Positions 11,760 through 22,947 of a DNA stretch of 64,000 nucleotides are shown here, piece after piece. Under the pieces are notes generated by a model, which saw only the letters and a program-made list of their open reading frames with translations, was not told the origin of the DNA and searched no databases. The position numbers and the translations under genes were made by a program. Source of the DNA: Myoxocephalus aenaeus (taxonomy: Eukaryota; Chordata; Actinopteri; Perciformes; Cottidae); NCBI GenBank assembly GCA_038501785.1, contig JBAMJR010000039.1:7664501-7728500 (forward strand). The letters run 5' to 3'. Each line of letters starts with the position of its first letter. The stretch's first letter is position 1.

Positions 11760-13743
11760 ATGTCGCTCACGCCGAGTCGAAAACCCTCCTCAGGTCAGCG
11801 CAGGTACTGTTGCATCTTTTGCACAACTTCCGCTTCAGACATATTTTTTTTTACTCATTGTATTGTAAAATAATGTAATGTGTTCCCTTCAAGGCGCTCG
11901 GTTGGCACTGGAGGCTGCAGCGGGCGATATTCCCATAGTGATACATCCAGTACTCACACCTACCCTGGTCGGGTTAGGGCAGCAGAGGTCAGCCCCACAG
12001 CGCGGACATATCCTACCACACCCAGGTATGGTATTGATCACACAATTCTCTTAGTGCTTTATCTTAATATGTTAATAAGCCTCCAGGTTCATATTCAACA
12101 GCACAAGGGTTCATCTGTTCCTCGTGTACAGACTCTATAAGCGCAGGCTTTTCACAATTCACTACCATTTGTTTATTCTTTTTTCTTAACACTGTGTTGA
12201 TTCAGGCGACAAGCAAAGCACACAGCCTGCAGTGACAACCATGGGATCAGGCCCCCGACCCCGGAGCAGTACCTTACCCCTCTGCAACAGAAGGAGGTGT
12301 GTATACGACATCTGCGATCCAGGCTGAGGGACAACGTGGAAAGACTACAACACAGGTGAGTCTTTTTCCCCTTCAAAATCCTTTCCGGGGTCCTGTTTGC
12401 TAATTACCTTCGTTTGTTTCTGTAAGAGAGAAATAACGCCGCCATTCACTTTCCCCTTACTCTTTATCAGAGACTGTGAAATAGATGAGTTGAGGACTCA
12501 ACTGTACAGGATGCAGGAGGACTGGATAGAGGAGGAATGTCACCGCGTGGAGGCCCAGTTGGCGCTGAAAGAGGCCCGCAAGGAGATCCAGCACCTTCAG
12601 GAGGTGGTTGTTACAGTCAAGTCCAACCTGACTGTCCGCGAACAAAACCCCCATGACCACAAGCCATACTCGGGGCTGCAGGCAGCTCGGCAAGGGGGCA
12701 AGTCTCGCTCCTGTGGCTGTTCCCCAGCCAGCACTTTGAGCCGCAGCACCACCCGCACCCGCCTGAGCAGCGAGGCCCTGCAGCTGGAGCACGGCCCCAA
12801 TGCGCCCGAGACCAGCAGAGCGCCTCGCCCAGCCGGACAAACCCACCTGCTCCTGGAGGCGGCCCTCCTCTCGGAGCAGCAGCCTCCACAGGGCCACATG
12901 CGAGGCCCCCCGACTGTGCCACGCGCTTCCACCTACGAAAGGCTGTGCAGCGGGGGGGCGGTGTTGCCAATGTCACACTCCTGCCACACCCTCAGTAGCA
13001 GCAGCTGCAAGTGCAGTGGCCACAGCTACCACCCTCACCATCACTTGTTCCTGCATTTACCCCAGGAGGAGGCCCCGGTTACAGCGGAAACTGCTGCTGC
13101 TGCCTCTGATCCTGTCCCGGTCCCGATCCCTATCCCTATCCCGACTCCTGCAGCAGAGAAGAAACCAGAGGTGCGCTCCCAGGCCTGCAGCCCGACCATG
13201 ACCTGGCTGCGCGAGGAAAGCGACTTCGAAGAGCTGAGCATCATTTCGTTAGCCACGGCGGACGTCACCCCCTCAGAACCACATCCGTTTCCATCGTCTT
13301 TACCTGCCACGTTCCCTCCCGAGCATTCATACAGTGTGGCGCCGCTACGACCCGACAAACCAGAGGAGGTAACCAAGACGCCAGCAGAGCCCCACACCTG
13401 CCAGCCCCCCGCTATAGCTCCCCTCCCAGAGAGGCAGGACGCTGTAGCGGTGGACATAGAGGAGGAGGATGGGGACGACGCTGAAGGTACAAATGAAGAC
13501 GGGCGTTCCCCTCAGCTCTGCCACTGGAGCCGCTACTTCCTCGTGGATCTGTTGGCGTTGGCGATGCCAGCGGTCCCAACCATGGCGTGGCTGTGTCGAG
13601 GGGCGTCGCGGGAAGTCCTGCCGGTGTATCACATCGGCTCCCTGCTGAGAGGCTGCTGTGCTGTGGCCCTCCACTCACTTCGGCGCAGGGGTGCAAGCAG
13701 GGGACGCAGGCCCGCCAGCACGAACGGGACGACACCAATCTGA
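11760..13743 (+). CDS. snph: Syntaphilin, axonal mitochondrial docking protein
   Basis: Syntaphilin anchors axonal mitochondria to microtubules and was first described as a syntaxin-1 binder. Coding exons: 11760-11803 (in an exon entered at 11706), 11894-12025, 12206-12355, 12471-13743, all GT-AG and in phase, 532 aa. The N terminus MSLTPSRKP and the arginine/serine-rich leader match the family. A helical coiled-coil region (about residues 85-165) contains CEIDELRTQLYRMQEDWIEE and ALKEARKEIQHLQEVV. The middle is low-complexity Pro/Ser/His/Glu sequence. The C-terminal mitochondrial anchor is about residues 464-484 (FLVDLLALAMPAVPTMAWLC), followed by a second conserved patch with GSLLRGCCAVALHS. 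Length is close to mammalian SNPH (about 500-540 aa). The large last exon has long open frames on both strands; these are composition artefacts. Confidence 0.93.
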
Positions 13744-15195
13744 GACAACTCCCAGCGTCTGCAGGCGCGGCCACAGCGATGCTGACTTCATTACGGTTTG
13801 CTCATTGTTGGATATCCCCTCTCATAAGATTTCTAGATTTGACCTACTGTCTTTGTGATTTCGTGGTCATGCCTTGCCTTAGAGAACAAATTATTAGTCT
13901 TACATTATTTCGTTACTCAAATATACTTACTGCTACTGCCTGAGGTTTAAGTGGTGTTCTCTTTGTTGGACTCTGCATGTCACCCACAGTTTGGTTGGGT
14001 TCCCTTGCTTGAATTAAAAACAGCCTGTAGCTGGATTTAGATGACACCTTCCGGGCAAAGATATGCAGTTTGTTTTATGAAAATAAGCAGAAGAAACATT
14101 GTCTGTTGAATGCTCCTCCTCCATTTTCATCATCACATCTTTCTTAATTGTTAAAAAGAGACTGGGAGAGTTGCAGTCATGAAATGTGTCAAACATCAAG
14201 AAATACATTACGCTCGGTGTTTATCTGACTTGTGCAGAAGCAGTTAATAGATTTGCAAAGTCATTTCCACCCATGAAAATATTGAATGTGGTGGAAAGCT
14301 GTTGGGACTTTTACCTTTTGGAAAGTATCTAATCTGGTTCTGAGGTGCAGAACAAACAAATAGCTGATATTTTTGCCAAAAACAAAACATCACAAGGGAG
14401 TTTCATCCTCAACATGAACTAATTAATCTTTTTTTAAATAATGAACCTGAATTAAAAATAACAATTTGCAGTTTATATCTGGCCGTGTATATACAGTCAC
14501 ATATTTCTATAAAAGTTATAACGGGCAGAACGTACAGCAGATCGATCCACACAGATGAATGAATGAAGGACTTGGAGGAGCAGTTTTGTTTACTGACTTT
14601 GAGAAGAGATAACTGTTTTTGATAGTGATATATTTTCTAATTTTACATGATCTTTGCACCGCTGCAAGCAAATATTCTCACTTTGCATCAGTAGGTTGCT
14701 CCCACAGCACTGTTTAGCAGTTCATAGGAATGATGTGTGTATCAGTTACTCATTTTACAAGTGGCCCTTTTGTGTGTCGACTGAAATGGCTCAATTGTAA
14801 CTATAAACTATGATGTAGTGTGTATGGTTACCAATTTCAGCCTTATTCTGCAAAAAGAGCAATGTTTGAACTTTCAGGGATCTTTCCAATAAGGTTTTGC
14901 TGATTCAGCTTAAGACAGGAATAGCAAAAAATGGAAAGTAAAGTAATATATCGATGGACGCATATTGTAACGTTGGAACATTCTACTTAATTTCAATTTG
15001 TTGGAATGTGGCTCCAGAGCAACTACATTTCCTTCCTAAAACTTGCTCGATATGTCACTTATCCTTCTCCATGTGAAACTAACCCTTCCATCAGCTTGTA
15101 CTGTACATGCAAATGAAATACTATTACACAAGAAGCAGAATATTGCAAAAATACCTTTCTTCTCCTCTTGGAAAATAAAATATGCTTCTAACGGT
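13744..15195 (+). other. snph: 3' untranslated region of snph
   Basis: A/T-rich sequence after the TGA at 13741-13743. An AATAAA at 15174-15179 is a plausible poly(A) signal, giving a 3'UTR of about 1.45 kb. No other gene is visible. The opposing fkbp1a transcript ends a few hundred bases further right, so the two genes converge tail to tail. Confidence 0.5.
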
Positions 15196-16173
15196 TTTCT
15201 TAGCGTGTATTGTTATGCATCACCATTACATATGAATTCATAAATGTGGATGATATAATCCATTTTAAAAGGTAGATCTTAACAGTGAGATACAATGATC
15301 CAAATAAGGAAAATAACAGCTTGTTAAAATTACTCTTTTAATGTTTTTTAAGAGTAAGGAACAGACCGTTTACAACATCCACAGCTTGTTACACACAACT
15401 CCTTCAAACAAAGAATCACAAACCCCACGATGTGCCGACAAAGATTTGTCGGGGAACTTACCATGCAAGTTTAGAAACCTTTTACCAGAGACCAAATAGT
15501 TTCCCCAGATGTTTTACAGTCAACAAGACCAAAGAAGTCCAGTTGCGAGTGCTTCAGCAATAGTCGTTTTACTCTTATAAATTAAGAATTGATGCTGCAG
15601 TAGCGACAAAGAGAATCCTTCCTCTGTGAGCTGTAGGCTGTTCATGGCAATAATGTGCTTGATTCATGAATCCCTGGTTACAACGTATTCCATACTTTAA
15701 ATTTAACCCAATAACAAGTATCACAAAAAGTAATTCATAGAAATATGTGTCAAACAATTTATTCTTATTTTTATCCAAGACAATTAATTACCCGCAATCA
15801 ATAAAATTTTAGTGTAAAGGCCACAGAGCCACAGGAATGAGATTGATTCAGTACTTATGACACTTATCTAAAACCTGGTCCTGATGGCAGACACAATGTG
15901 TAAATGTTTAAGAGAAATAAAAAACAAAACATCACCAAAAAATTACATAGCAGAATATGACAAAAAACACGGGATGGCCTATGACTTATTACAGTATGGA
16001 ACCTAAAGAATAGCATGGAGGATAAAGTTTTAAAGCAAGTGACGAAACACAAGTTGTATCTAACTGTAAAGGAGAGTGAACTAGTGAAGATATAGACATA
16101 GGTCCTATGCAGGGTTCAAGAGCAGGAAATCATCCGTTATCACTGTTCCTCCATGTTCCCAAGATAGGAGTCG
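15196..16173 (-). other. fkbp1a: fkbp1a untranslated terminal exon region
   Basis: On the minus strand a strong acceptor (pyrimidine tract then CACCGCAG, complement of 16174-16195) opens an exon at 16173. It begins GTCGACTCC and carries no continuation of the FKBP frame in the main transcript, so it is best read as a 3'UTR exon. A candidate AATAAA (complement) lies near 15756-15761. The remainder up to the snph poly(A) signal is A/T-rich and featureless. Confidence 0.55.
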
Positions 16174-16530
16174 ACCTGCGGTGAAAGGAAAAGGGGTGTT
16201 AGTGCTGTGGGTACGGAGGAGAGGCAAGAGGGGATTACAGGATATGAAGACCACAGCTTGGTATTTACATTCTAGTCTGTAAACATTGATCTAAATTACA
16301 ACGGCTAAATGTATAGTCACTGTACATGTGTATATAATAAATGTACGTGCGGTGCGGAAAAAAAAAGAAGTAAATTTTCACTCTATACTTAAAACTCAAC
16401 ATAATTACCCCGTCCACACAGAATATGATGCACACAAGCATGGTGATTGTTCAAATGATATAATCAACAAAAAAAGAAGATTCTCACCCTGAAAATTTGA
16501 GTGGAATTTAACAAAGTGAGTGCACAGGTT

Positions 16531-17913
16531 TCAGGCTTCCAGACTGATCAGCTCCACATCGAAGGTGAGAGTGGCGTTTGGTGGGATGATCCCTGGGTGT
16601 CCTTTGCTGCCGTAGGCAAAGTCTGGTGAGCAAATCAGCTTTGCACGCTGACCTACACTCATCTGTTGAGGAGACGGAAGAAATATGTATTCAAGTTCAA
16701 CTGTAAAAATAAAAAAAACATACAATCCATTCTTCACTTTTTATATTCCATGGATTGGAAATAAAAAGATGAGAACAAAACATGTTTTTTTTGGTTTGTT
16801 TTTCCAGAAAGAGAAACAGGTTAATTGCCAAGTAGGTTTTCACACAGGAATATAAGATAAAAGCAAGTACTGCAAACAGTCAAGAAGCATAAATAAAATG
16901 TAAACAATGACGACACAAAATATGAACGATAGATCAGTTAAAACAATTCGGAGTCCAACAGCTTTGTGCAAGAGTGTGCATACATTGACAGTATAATGTC
17001 TAGTGTCTTATGTACAGAAACACTAGGTTACTGTAGCAAACATGATTTAGAGCATGCATATAGATATGTAGCTATATATTATAAATATCCACTATTCACG
17101 TTAAGAGTCTAAAAGCAGCTCCTCACCTGCGCTACTCCTTCTTCCCAACCACGGATAACCTCCTGGTGTCCAATCTTGAATTTGAACGGCTTCTCCCGGG
17201 ACCTCGAAGAATCAAACACTTTCCCGTCTGCCAGTGTGCCTGATAAAAAAGCATATAAACAACTATATATACATATACATATACACACACACATATCGAT
17301 ACATCACTCGACAACCAGTTCGGGTTGTTGTTAAAGTCCCACTTTAGCCTCATAAGGGTTACAGAGCTACGAGCTAGCCGACTAGCATCCAGGGGCCAGT
17401 TAGCTTCCGTTCGGGGGGCTGACAGCAGCCAGGGCCGTTTCTAGGATTCACAGAAAGGGGGGGCTTAGCCCCTAGAGAACTGGCATGTGTGCACGCGCAG
17501 CGCGCGGCTTCTTTTTGGGGTCCATTTGGGGCCGCGGATATTACATTACATTACGGGCCAGTCCCAATCTCCACCCTTACGGACTCACAGACTTTGAGGC
17601 ACGCTCCCGCGAAGTCCGTGAGGGTTTAGGGGTGTCCCATTGTCACAACGTAGAGTGTTTGAGGGCTCTCTGGCAGACATTTTGAGCCCTTTCCGTAAGT
17701 CAGCATTAGATGCTGACTTTGCCTAAGGGAATTACCCACAGTTCATAGCAATGTGACGCTAAACACGCAGTTCCCAATGGAAGCATGAAGACGTAAAAAA
17801 AAAAAAAAAAAGGGTAAACAAAGAGACACGTGGGCGTTCAGCCCGATGAAATACACTACAACATTACGGATTAAAGATGGAACATAAAAATACATGAAAT
17901 CAGAGGAAAGCAA

Positions 17914-17949
<36 letters not shown>

Positions 17950-19939
17950 TTTTTTTTACATTCATCAAACATTTCGTTTTGACAAAACGAGTAAATAGAT
18001 CATTTAAAATGACTTATGTCGTGAGGTTGACGTTCAAATCAGTGACTAAAAAGTATAAAATAAATACACAATTGTACACTATTTTTGTATGTGGTCATGT
18101 GATGTTGCAGCAAAGTGCTGTCCCATTCATATGCACACCAGTTCAAGCCCTCACAGCCTCTCACACTCAGCCATTTAGCAGCTGACGTCAGTGAGTGCCA
18201 GAGGGTTCAGGGCTTGAGGGTTTAGGGTGGAGATTGGGATTGGGCCTACATGTCCATTGTTTCCGACAGTTCATAGATTGGTTCAATCAGAAAGAGTGTG
18301 ATTTTGCTCTGTAGTTTTGCTTGCATTCATTAGTATATGATAACAGAAGAGACAGAATGTCAGGGTCGTATTGAACACAAATATGAACTTTTCTCAAATA
18401 ACGAGAGAGAAATAATTTTCCTGCTTGTAAAGGAAAGACGGATAAACTAGCTTTCATATCCGCGTCACTCCCAAATCCAATGGATGGAGAATGGACCTGA
18501 CAGTGTCAACTTTTGAGTCGTTTACTTGTTTTATTTTGAGCAGAAGGGAATACGATTTTTTATCAACATTTACATCTATTTTGTTGTCCGTGTAGTTTTT
18601 ACAAACCAGTGATATTTTACGCTCATTTGGACACTATCACTGAGATAAAGATGAACTAGTTCAGTGTCTAATATAGCATTCAATAGAGAGAAAAAACATG
18701 AATGAGAAAAATTAAAATAAAAACATTTCAAGTACATCTTGATTATCAAATAATAAATATTGTATGATGGGCTGAAATGGAAGGCACCCAACACATTCAC
18801 TATAATCAAGGCAAACTTGCATTTGTGATGTTGGGCTATATAAAATTAATTGAATTGAATTCTGTAACTACCTGTACTTACATTCCCTCCGTGCATCATT
18901 TACTGTGAGCTAAACTCCTTGGTGTAGTTTACTGTGAGCTAAACTCCTTGGTATAGTTTACTGTGAGCTAAACTCCTTGGTGTAGTTTACTTTGAGCTAA
19001 ACTTTGAGTTTACTTTTTAATCCTGCTGTGGTTGATGAGAGACATTACTTGGCAGAGTGAGAAAGCCAGCGCAGTAGCCTCCCCAAGGTCCTAGTGCCCT
19101 AAAGTTAAGTATGATGATAGGCTATTGGATTGTAATTTGAAGGGGGAGAAAACATACAAACCAAAACGCACTCACATATGTAGAATGTTAGAGTTATAAA
19201 TAACTTGTCCATGTGAGAAACAATGATTTCATTTAATGAGATCACCAAAATAAATAAATAAAATTAAAAAAAAGATTTTTTAATTTTTCAAGCCAAATTA
19301 TTTGGGGGGGCTGAAGAACATTTTGGGGGGGGCTTCAGCCCCCCTAAAACAGGCCTAACGACGCCCCTGACAGCAGCTACGGTCCCGTTAGCTCGCCGAG
19401 ACCTCCGTCCTCCTTAGAGCCGCGGACAACAGCAGCACACACGTTTCAATTATTATCCAAGAAACGCTACAAGTCGGCGAGCAAACGTCTGGCTGCAGCG
19501 CCACTGTAGCTACCGTTAGCCGAAGAGACACAGCGAGCAGTTAGTGACGCTAACTGCTAACTAAACACTGGACGTTAGCTGCGATGCTAGCCAGCCTAGG
19601 CAGCTTGTTATCGTCCGCCAACTGAAACTAGCGGCTCGCGTTAGCGACTGCTTGGAGCGGCACGTTAAGATACAACAAAACACCCCGCAAACATTAAGCG
19701 TACAGCCTTTAGTTTCAGCTCCATTCAGCGGGCAGCCCACCCTCCATACTCACCGACATAGTGCACCACGACGCGCTGCCCCTTCTTCGGAAATGTCCGT
19801 CCTGAAAATAGGCGAAAACAAGAGAGAGCGTGTTTAACAACGAGCCGCACACACTGTGGATAAATCGGTATTAAATCGGCGAATATAGCAGATTATTCGC
19901 ACCATCGCCCGGAGTTATGGTCTCAATGTCTACTCCCAT
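16531..19939 (-). CDS. fkbp1a: FK506-binding protein 12, peptidyl-prolyl isomerase
   Basis: A cytosolic prolyl cis-trans isomerase that binds FK506/rapamycin and, in vertebrates, ryanodine receptors and TGF-beta type I receptors. Coding exons in order: 19939-19903, 19801-19754, 17239-17127, 16662-16531; GT-AG, in phase, 109 aa. Visible pocket residues (Met counted as 1): Tyr27, Asp38, Trp60 in EVIRGWEEG, Tyr83 in FAYG, and the IIPPNATL loop. Trp60 (mature Trp59) marks the FKBP12 type; FKBP12.6 has Phe there. The C terminus ISLEA is one residue longer than the mammalian form. A donor at 16488/16487 lies 43 nt after the stop and joins the 3'UTR exon at 16173. The first coding exon sits in a CpG-rich promoter region. 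The 2.5-kb intron 1 holds nested transposons. Confidence 0.95.
17555..18246. mobile_element. Nested 692-bp terminal-inverted-repeat transposon
   Basis: Terminal repeats of 23 bp (17555-17577 and 18224-18246) match at 21 of 23 positions; the left begins GGGCCAGTCCCAATC. The 3-bp sequence TAC flanks both ends (17552-17554, 18247-18249), suggesting a 3-bp target duplication as in PIF/Harbinger-type elements, although the trinucleotide is not the usual TWA. The interior has a poly-A run near 17797-17813 and an AT microsatellite (17919-17946) and no transposase. The superfamily is left open. Confidence 0.7.
18898..19003. repeat. 29-bp minisatellite, about 3.5 copies
   Basis: Unit TACTGTGAGCTAAACTCCTT plus nine more bases, starting at 18901, 18930, 18959 and (diverged, partial) 18988. 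It lies inside the hAT-like element in fkbp1a intron 1. Confidence 0.9.
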
Positions 19940-20010
19940 CTTGGCTCTTCGGGTATCCTTCCTCTTGACCACCCGACAGTAGGAGCGGAAGCAGGAGGCA
20001 GGGGCGTCCT
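19378..20010 (-). promoter_or_regulatory. fkbp1a: CpG-rich fkbp1a promoter region and first exons
   Basis: The sequence around exons 1 and 2 is richer in CpG than its surroundings (many CG pairs in 19380-19660 and 19880-20010). No TATA box is evident upstream of the ATG at 19939-19937. This fits a broadly expressed CpG-island promoter. The start site was not located. Confidence 0.5.
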
Positions 20011-20157
20011 GTTGACGTGCGAGTGGGCACCAACTAATCAGGGATTGTACATCTTAATTGGCAACTAAACCCAAAACGACCACATATTTTACAAACTGGA
20101 ATAAAAATCTAACAAATCTGATTAATTAATAGACAGATTTTCCACTTTGGGAAGATC

Positions 20158-20162
<5 letters not shown>

Positions 20163-20222
<60 letters not shown>
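20163..20222. repeat. (TA)n microsatellite, 60 bases
   Basis: Uninterrupted TA tract upstream of fkbp1a. Confidence 0.96.
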
Positions 20223-20224
<2 letters not shown>

Positions 20225-21694
20225 TACCATCATGATAAATGAAGTAAGCCGCCAGGGAGAGCTGACTACAATATCTTCTTGACAACATACCACCGATCTA
20301 ACCACCGTTGTATAATAGACTAGCACCGCTCCATAATTTTTTATGATCTATTTGTGCTACTATTACTCATAATAATCAAAGTCCAGCTGGGCCATGAGCA
20401 CCAACCGGAGGATACTTGACCTCATACTTTGTCAACAGTACAGCGATAAAAGCATAAACTCCAAAGCAATAATCCGCCCGGCCAATCCACTCCCACAAAT
20501 GAACCTTTCACTATTTGTTTTGTGAGTGTATACGTGACAAATATATCTCAGGATAGACAGAAACACCAAGATTCCTCTCCATTTACAGTATTGTCACCAG
20601 CACTTTCCTTAAAAGATCAGAGATTGACTCCCTCCCCATTGGGAAAAAGACACTTTTTGGACAGAGGCCCTAATGTATCAAGTCTGTCCTGTATTAGGTA
20701 ATATTTTTGAATTGTGTTGTTTCATGTTTGAGGAAAGCTGATGAAAATGTACGAATGAATGACTGACAACTGTATGAGTTAAACAAATAGAACATTCCCA
20801 AGCATAGTGTTTAAAAAAATAAAGCTCTTCATGCAACTTTCAAGCATGTGTTGCTAACATTGACAACAAGAGTAGTTTACTTACAATTTAGAAGATTTTA
20901 TTATATGAAACATAAATCTCAAGGACAGCAAAAGCCCTCCTTTCCTAAAGAAACAACTTTTTAGACACAATAAAGAAACAAAGAATAAAATGAAGTTAAG
21001 CAGAACAATTGATCGGGGAATGTTTTTCATCACATTCACTGGAGTGTTTCTTTCCCAATCAGCATTAAAAATGTAGCCCTCAATACAATCCTGGATAAGT
21101 TGTTATGATGAGTACTATTACAGAGCTGTTCATTTCCAGATTGCATGATCCAGAAAACGTCCATTCAGATGAAGTTAATATGAACCTCACACTACATGCA
21201 CGTAGAATTATGGATTGGTTTAAACAGGTTCTGATTCCTCTCAATCCAGGAGATTGCACAAACATATGTAAAAGGAGAGTCGTCATGCCATAAATATAAC
21301 ATGTCATGTCTGTATGCTGAACATGCTATGGTATCTGACTATACCCATGACATTTTGGATCTCACATTTGACCTGCTAGAGGAAGGCCCAGGATCATTCT
21401 CTGCAACATTTCTCCCCAATGTATATTCTCTTGAGTGCTGGAGTGAGTTGAGTCTCAGTTTATGATGCTGAGGATTAACATTAGACTGGACAACCGATTC
21501 AGGCCGGCTGTATTCTCCAGCGGGGCTCTTTGATACATCTGAATAGACACATGACTCGACTGAGCATATTTTATCATGATTGTAACAACCGGGTGAGGAA
21601 TTTGACTTGTGCGACATGTTGTTCTTCATGTTATCGTGTGAAGTCGCTCTATGGGGCTGCAGAACGGATGGCTGCTCTGTGTTTTCTTTTGGGT

Positions 21695-21695
21695 C

Positions 21696-21736
<41 letters not shown>
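21695..21736. repeat. (GAT)n trinucleotide microsatellite
   Basis: About 13 perfect GAT units. Frames through it give poly-Asp or poly-Met, which are artefacts. Confidence 0.95.
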
Positions 21737-22261
21737 TGGCTTCTGGGCTACAGATGAAGAATAAAAAGACAAATAATAATGACTGTGACTATAGATTCAA
21801 AACATGTATGTATATTTACTATACATAGTTTTGTGCTTTTTTTTCAGAACTTTTTCAGCGAAATATTAATTTCAATGAGATTGATACTATTAACCAGAAA
21901 AGAATGATAACAGTTTTTTTGCGTATAAATTACAAAAGCAGCTTGTTACTAACTCACGGCTAGAAAATGAACAAGCATATCACCCAAAATTACTATTGAA
22001 TTTATATTGACTTGAAATGCAGTAGCAAAGCTACTATATGCAAACAAACTCTGGAAAGTAACTTCACATCCAGATATAACAGGGCTGCTATTTAAAATAC
22101 AGACCCTTGACTGTGAACTTGAACCAACTGCTATGAAATATGTTCTGGGCCAGTTGGGAGCAGCAAAAATAAGTTGTGAAGACAACATTGACATTTCATC
22201 ACCTTTTAAGTTGATACGGTGAACCTATTGGCAAACAGTTGCTTATTTACGCATCCAGCAA

Positions 22262-22710
22262 ATATAGACCAACATTATCATTTACATTACATTATTACAT
22301 TACATTTCATTTAGCTGACGCTTTTATCCAAAGCGGCTTACAATAAGTGCAATTCAACCAACTCAGAACAACAAGAATCAAGAAAGTACAATTTCTTCAA
22401 TAAAGTTAAACCACAAAGTGCAATCAGTAAGTGCCATTTAAGTGCTACTACGGCGCTACCTTCCTTATTCAAGGTGTAGTCGAAAAAGATGTGTTTTTAG
22501 TTTGCAACGGAAAATGTAGAGACTTTCTGCTGTCCTGATGTCAATGGGGAGCTCGTTCCACCATTGAGGAGCCAGGACAGCAAACAGTCGTGACTTTGTT
22601 GAGTCACAACGTTTTTCTGTCTAGCTGATGAATGCAAGTTCCTAATTCCCATATATGTTTTTGATGTTGACAGGTTGTTGAACTCTTCATGTGAATGCAC
22701 CAACTCACAT
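22262..22710. mobile_element. Dispersed teleost repeat fragment
   Basis: The block begins with ATTACATT repeats and TTTAGCTGACGCTTTTATCC, then AAAGCGGCTTACA, and continues with GGGGAGCTCGTTCCACCA. These strings recur widely in teleost genomes (recalled, not searched). The class is not clear from this copy; I see no intact ends. Confidence 0.6.
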
Positions 22711-22947
22711 GCAGCATTTTTGGGTTATTTTTTAGATATCACTAATGTAACAAATATATATAATTGTATTATTATTTTGAAGTGCATGTTTAGCTGCTTT
22801 CTGTCCCTATTTGTATATAGTATGGTCCGACCATGTGTTATATATGCTTTTTCTAAAGTTCCTGAAGGTTGTCTGAAGTTCATGGAGTATATATTATGTA
22901 GGCAAATCAAAAGACCATTTGAGAGGATAATTCACCCAAAAAGACAC

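Larger units (their letters stand above)
17430..19369. mobile_element. hAT-like non-autonomous DNA transposon
   Basis: The left end reads CAGGGCCGTTTCTAGG and the right end, on the other strand, CAGGGGCGTCGTTAGG, followed on both sides by G-rich GGGGGGGCTT/GGGGGGCTGAAG blocks. An 8-bp duplication ACAGCAGC flanks it (17422-17429 and 19370-19377), as expected for hAT insertions. No transposase frame is present, so it is non-autonomous. It lies in intron 1 of fkbp1a and is itself interrupted by the element at 17555-18246 and carries a 29-bp minisatellite. Length is 1,940 bp in total, about 1.25 kb without the inner insert. Confidence 0.85.
20011..22261. other. Intergenic region between fkbp1a promoter and mfsd2b 3' side
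   Basis: A/T-rich sequence without a supported gene. It contains a 60-base (TA)n tract at 20163-20222 and a (GAT)n tract of about 42 bases at 21695-21736. Short open frames here have no family features. Confidence 0.6.

Noticed and set aside
12397..12470. Extension of the snph last-exon frame upstream of 12471
   Set aside because: The first 74 bases are intron: a pyrimidine tract and ATCAG precede 12471, and the syntaphilin frame is entered from the exon ending at 12355.
12457..12976. Several long minus-strand open frames opposite the last snph exon
   Set aside because: They are shadows of a GC-rich coding exon: no splice context, no family motifs, and the plus frame is clearly syntaphilin.
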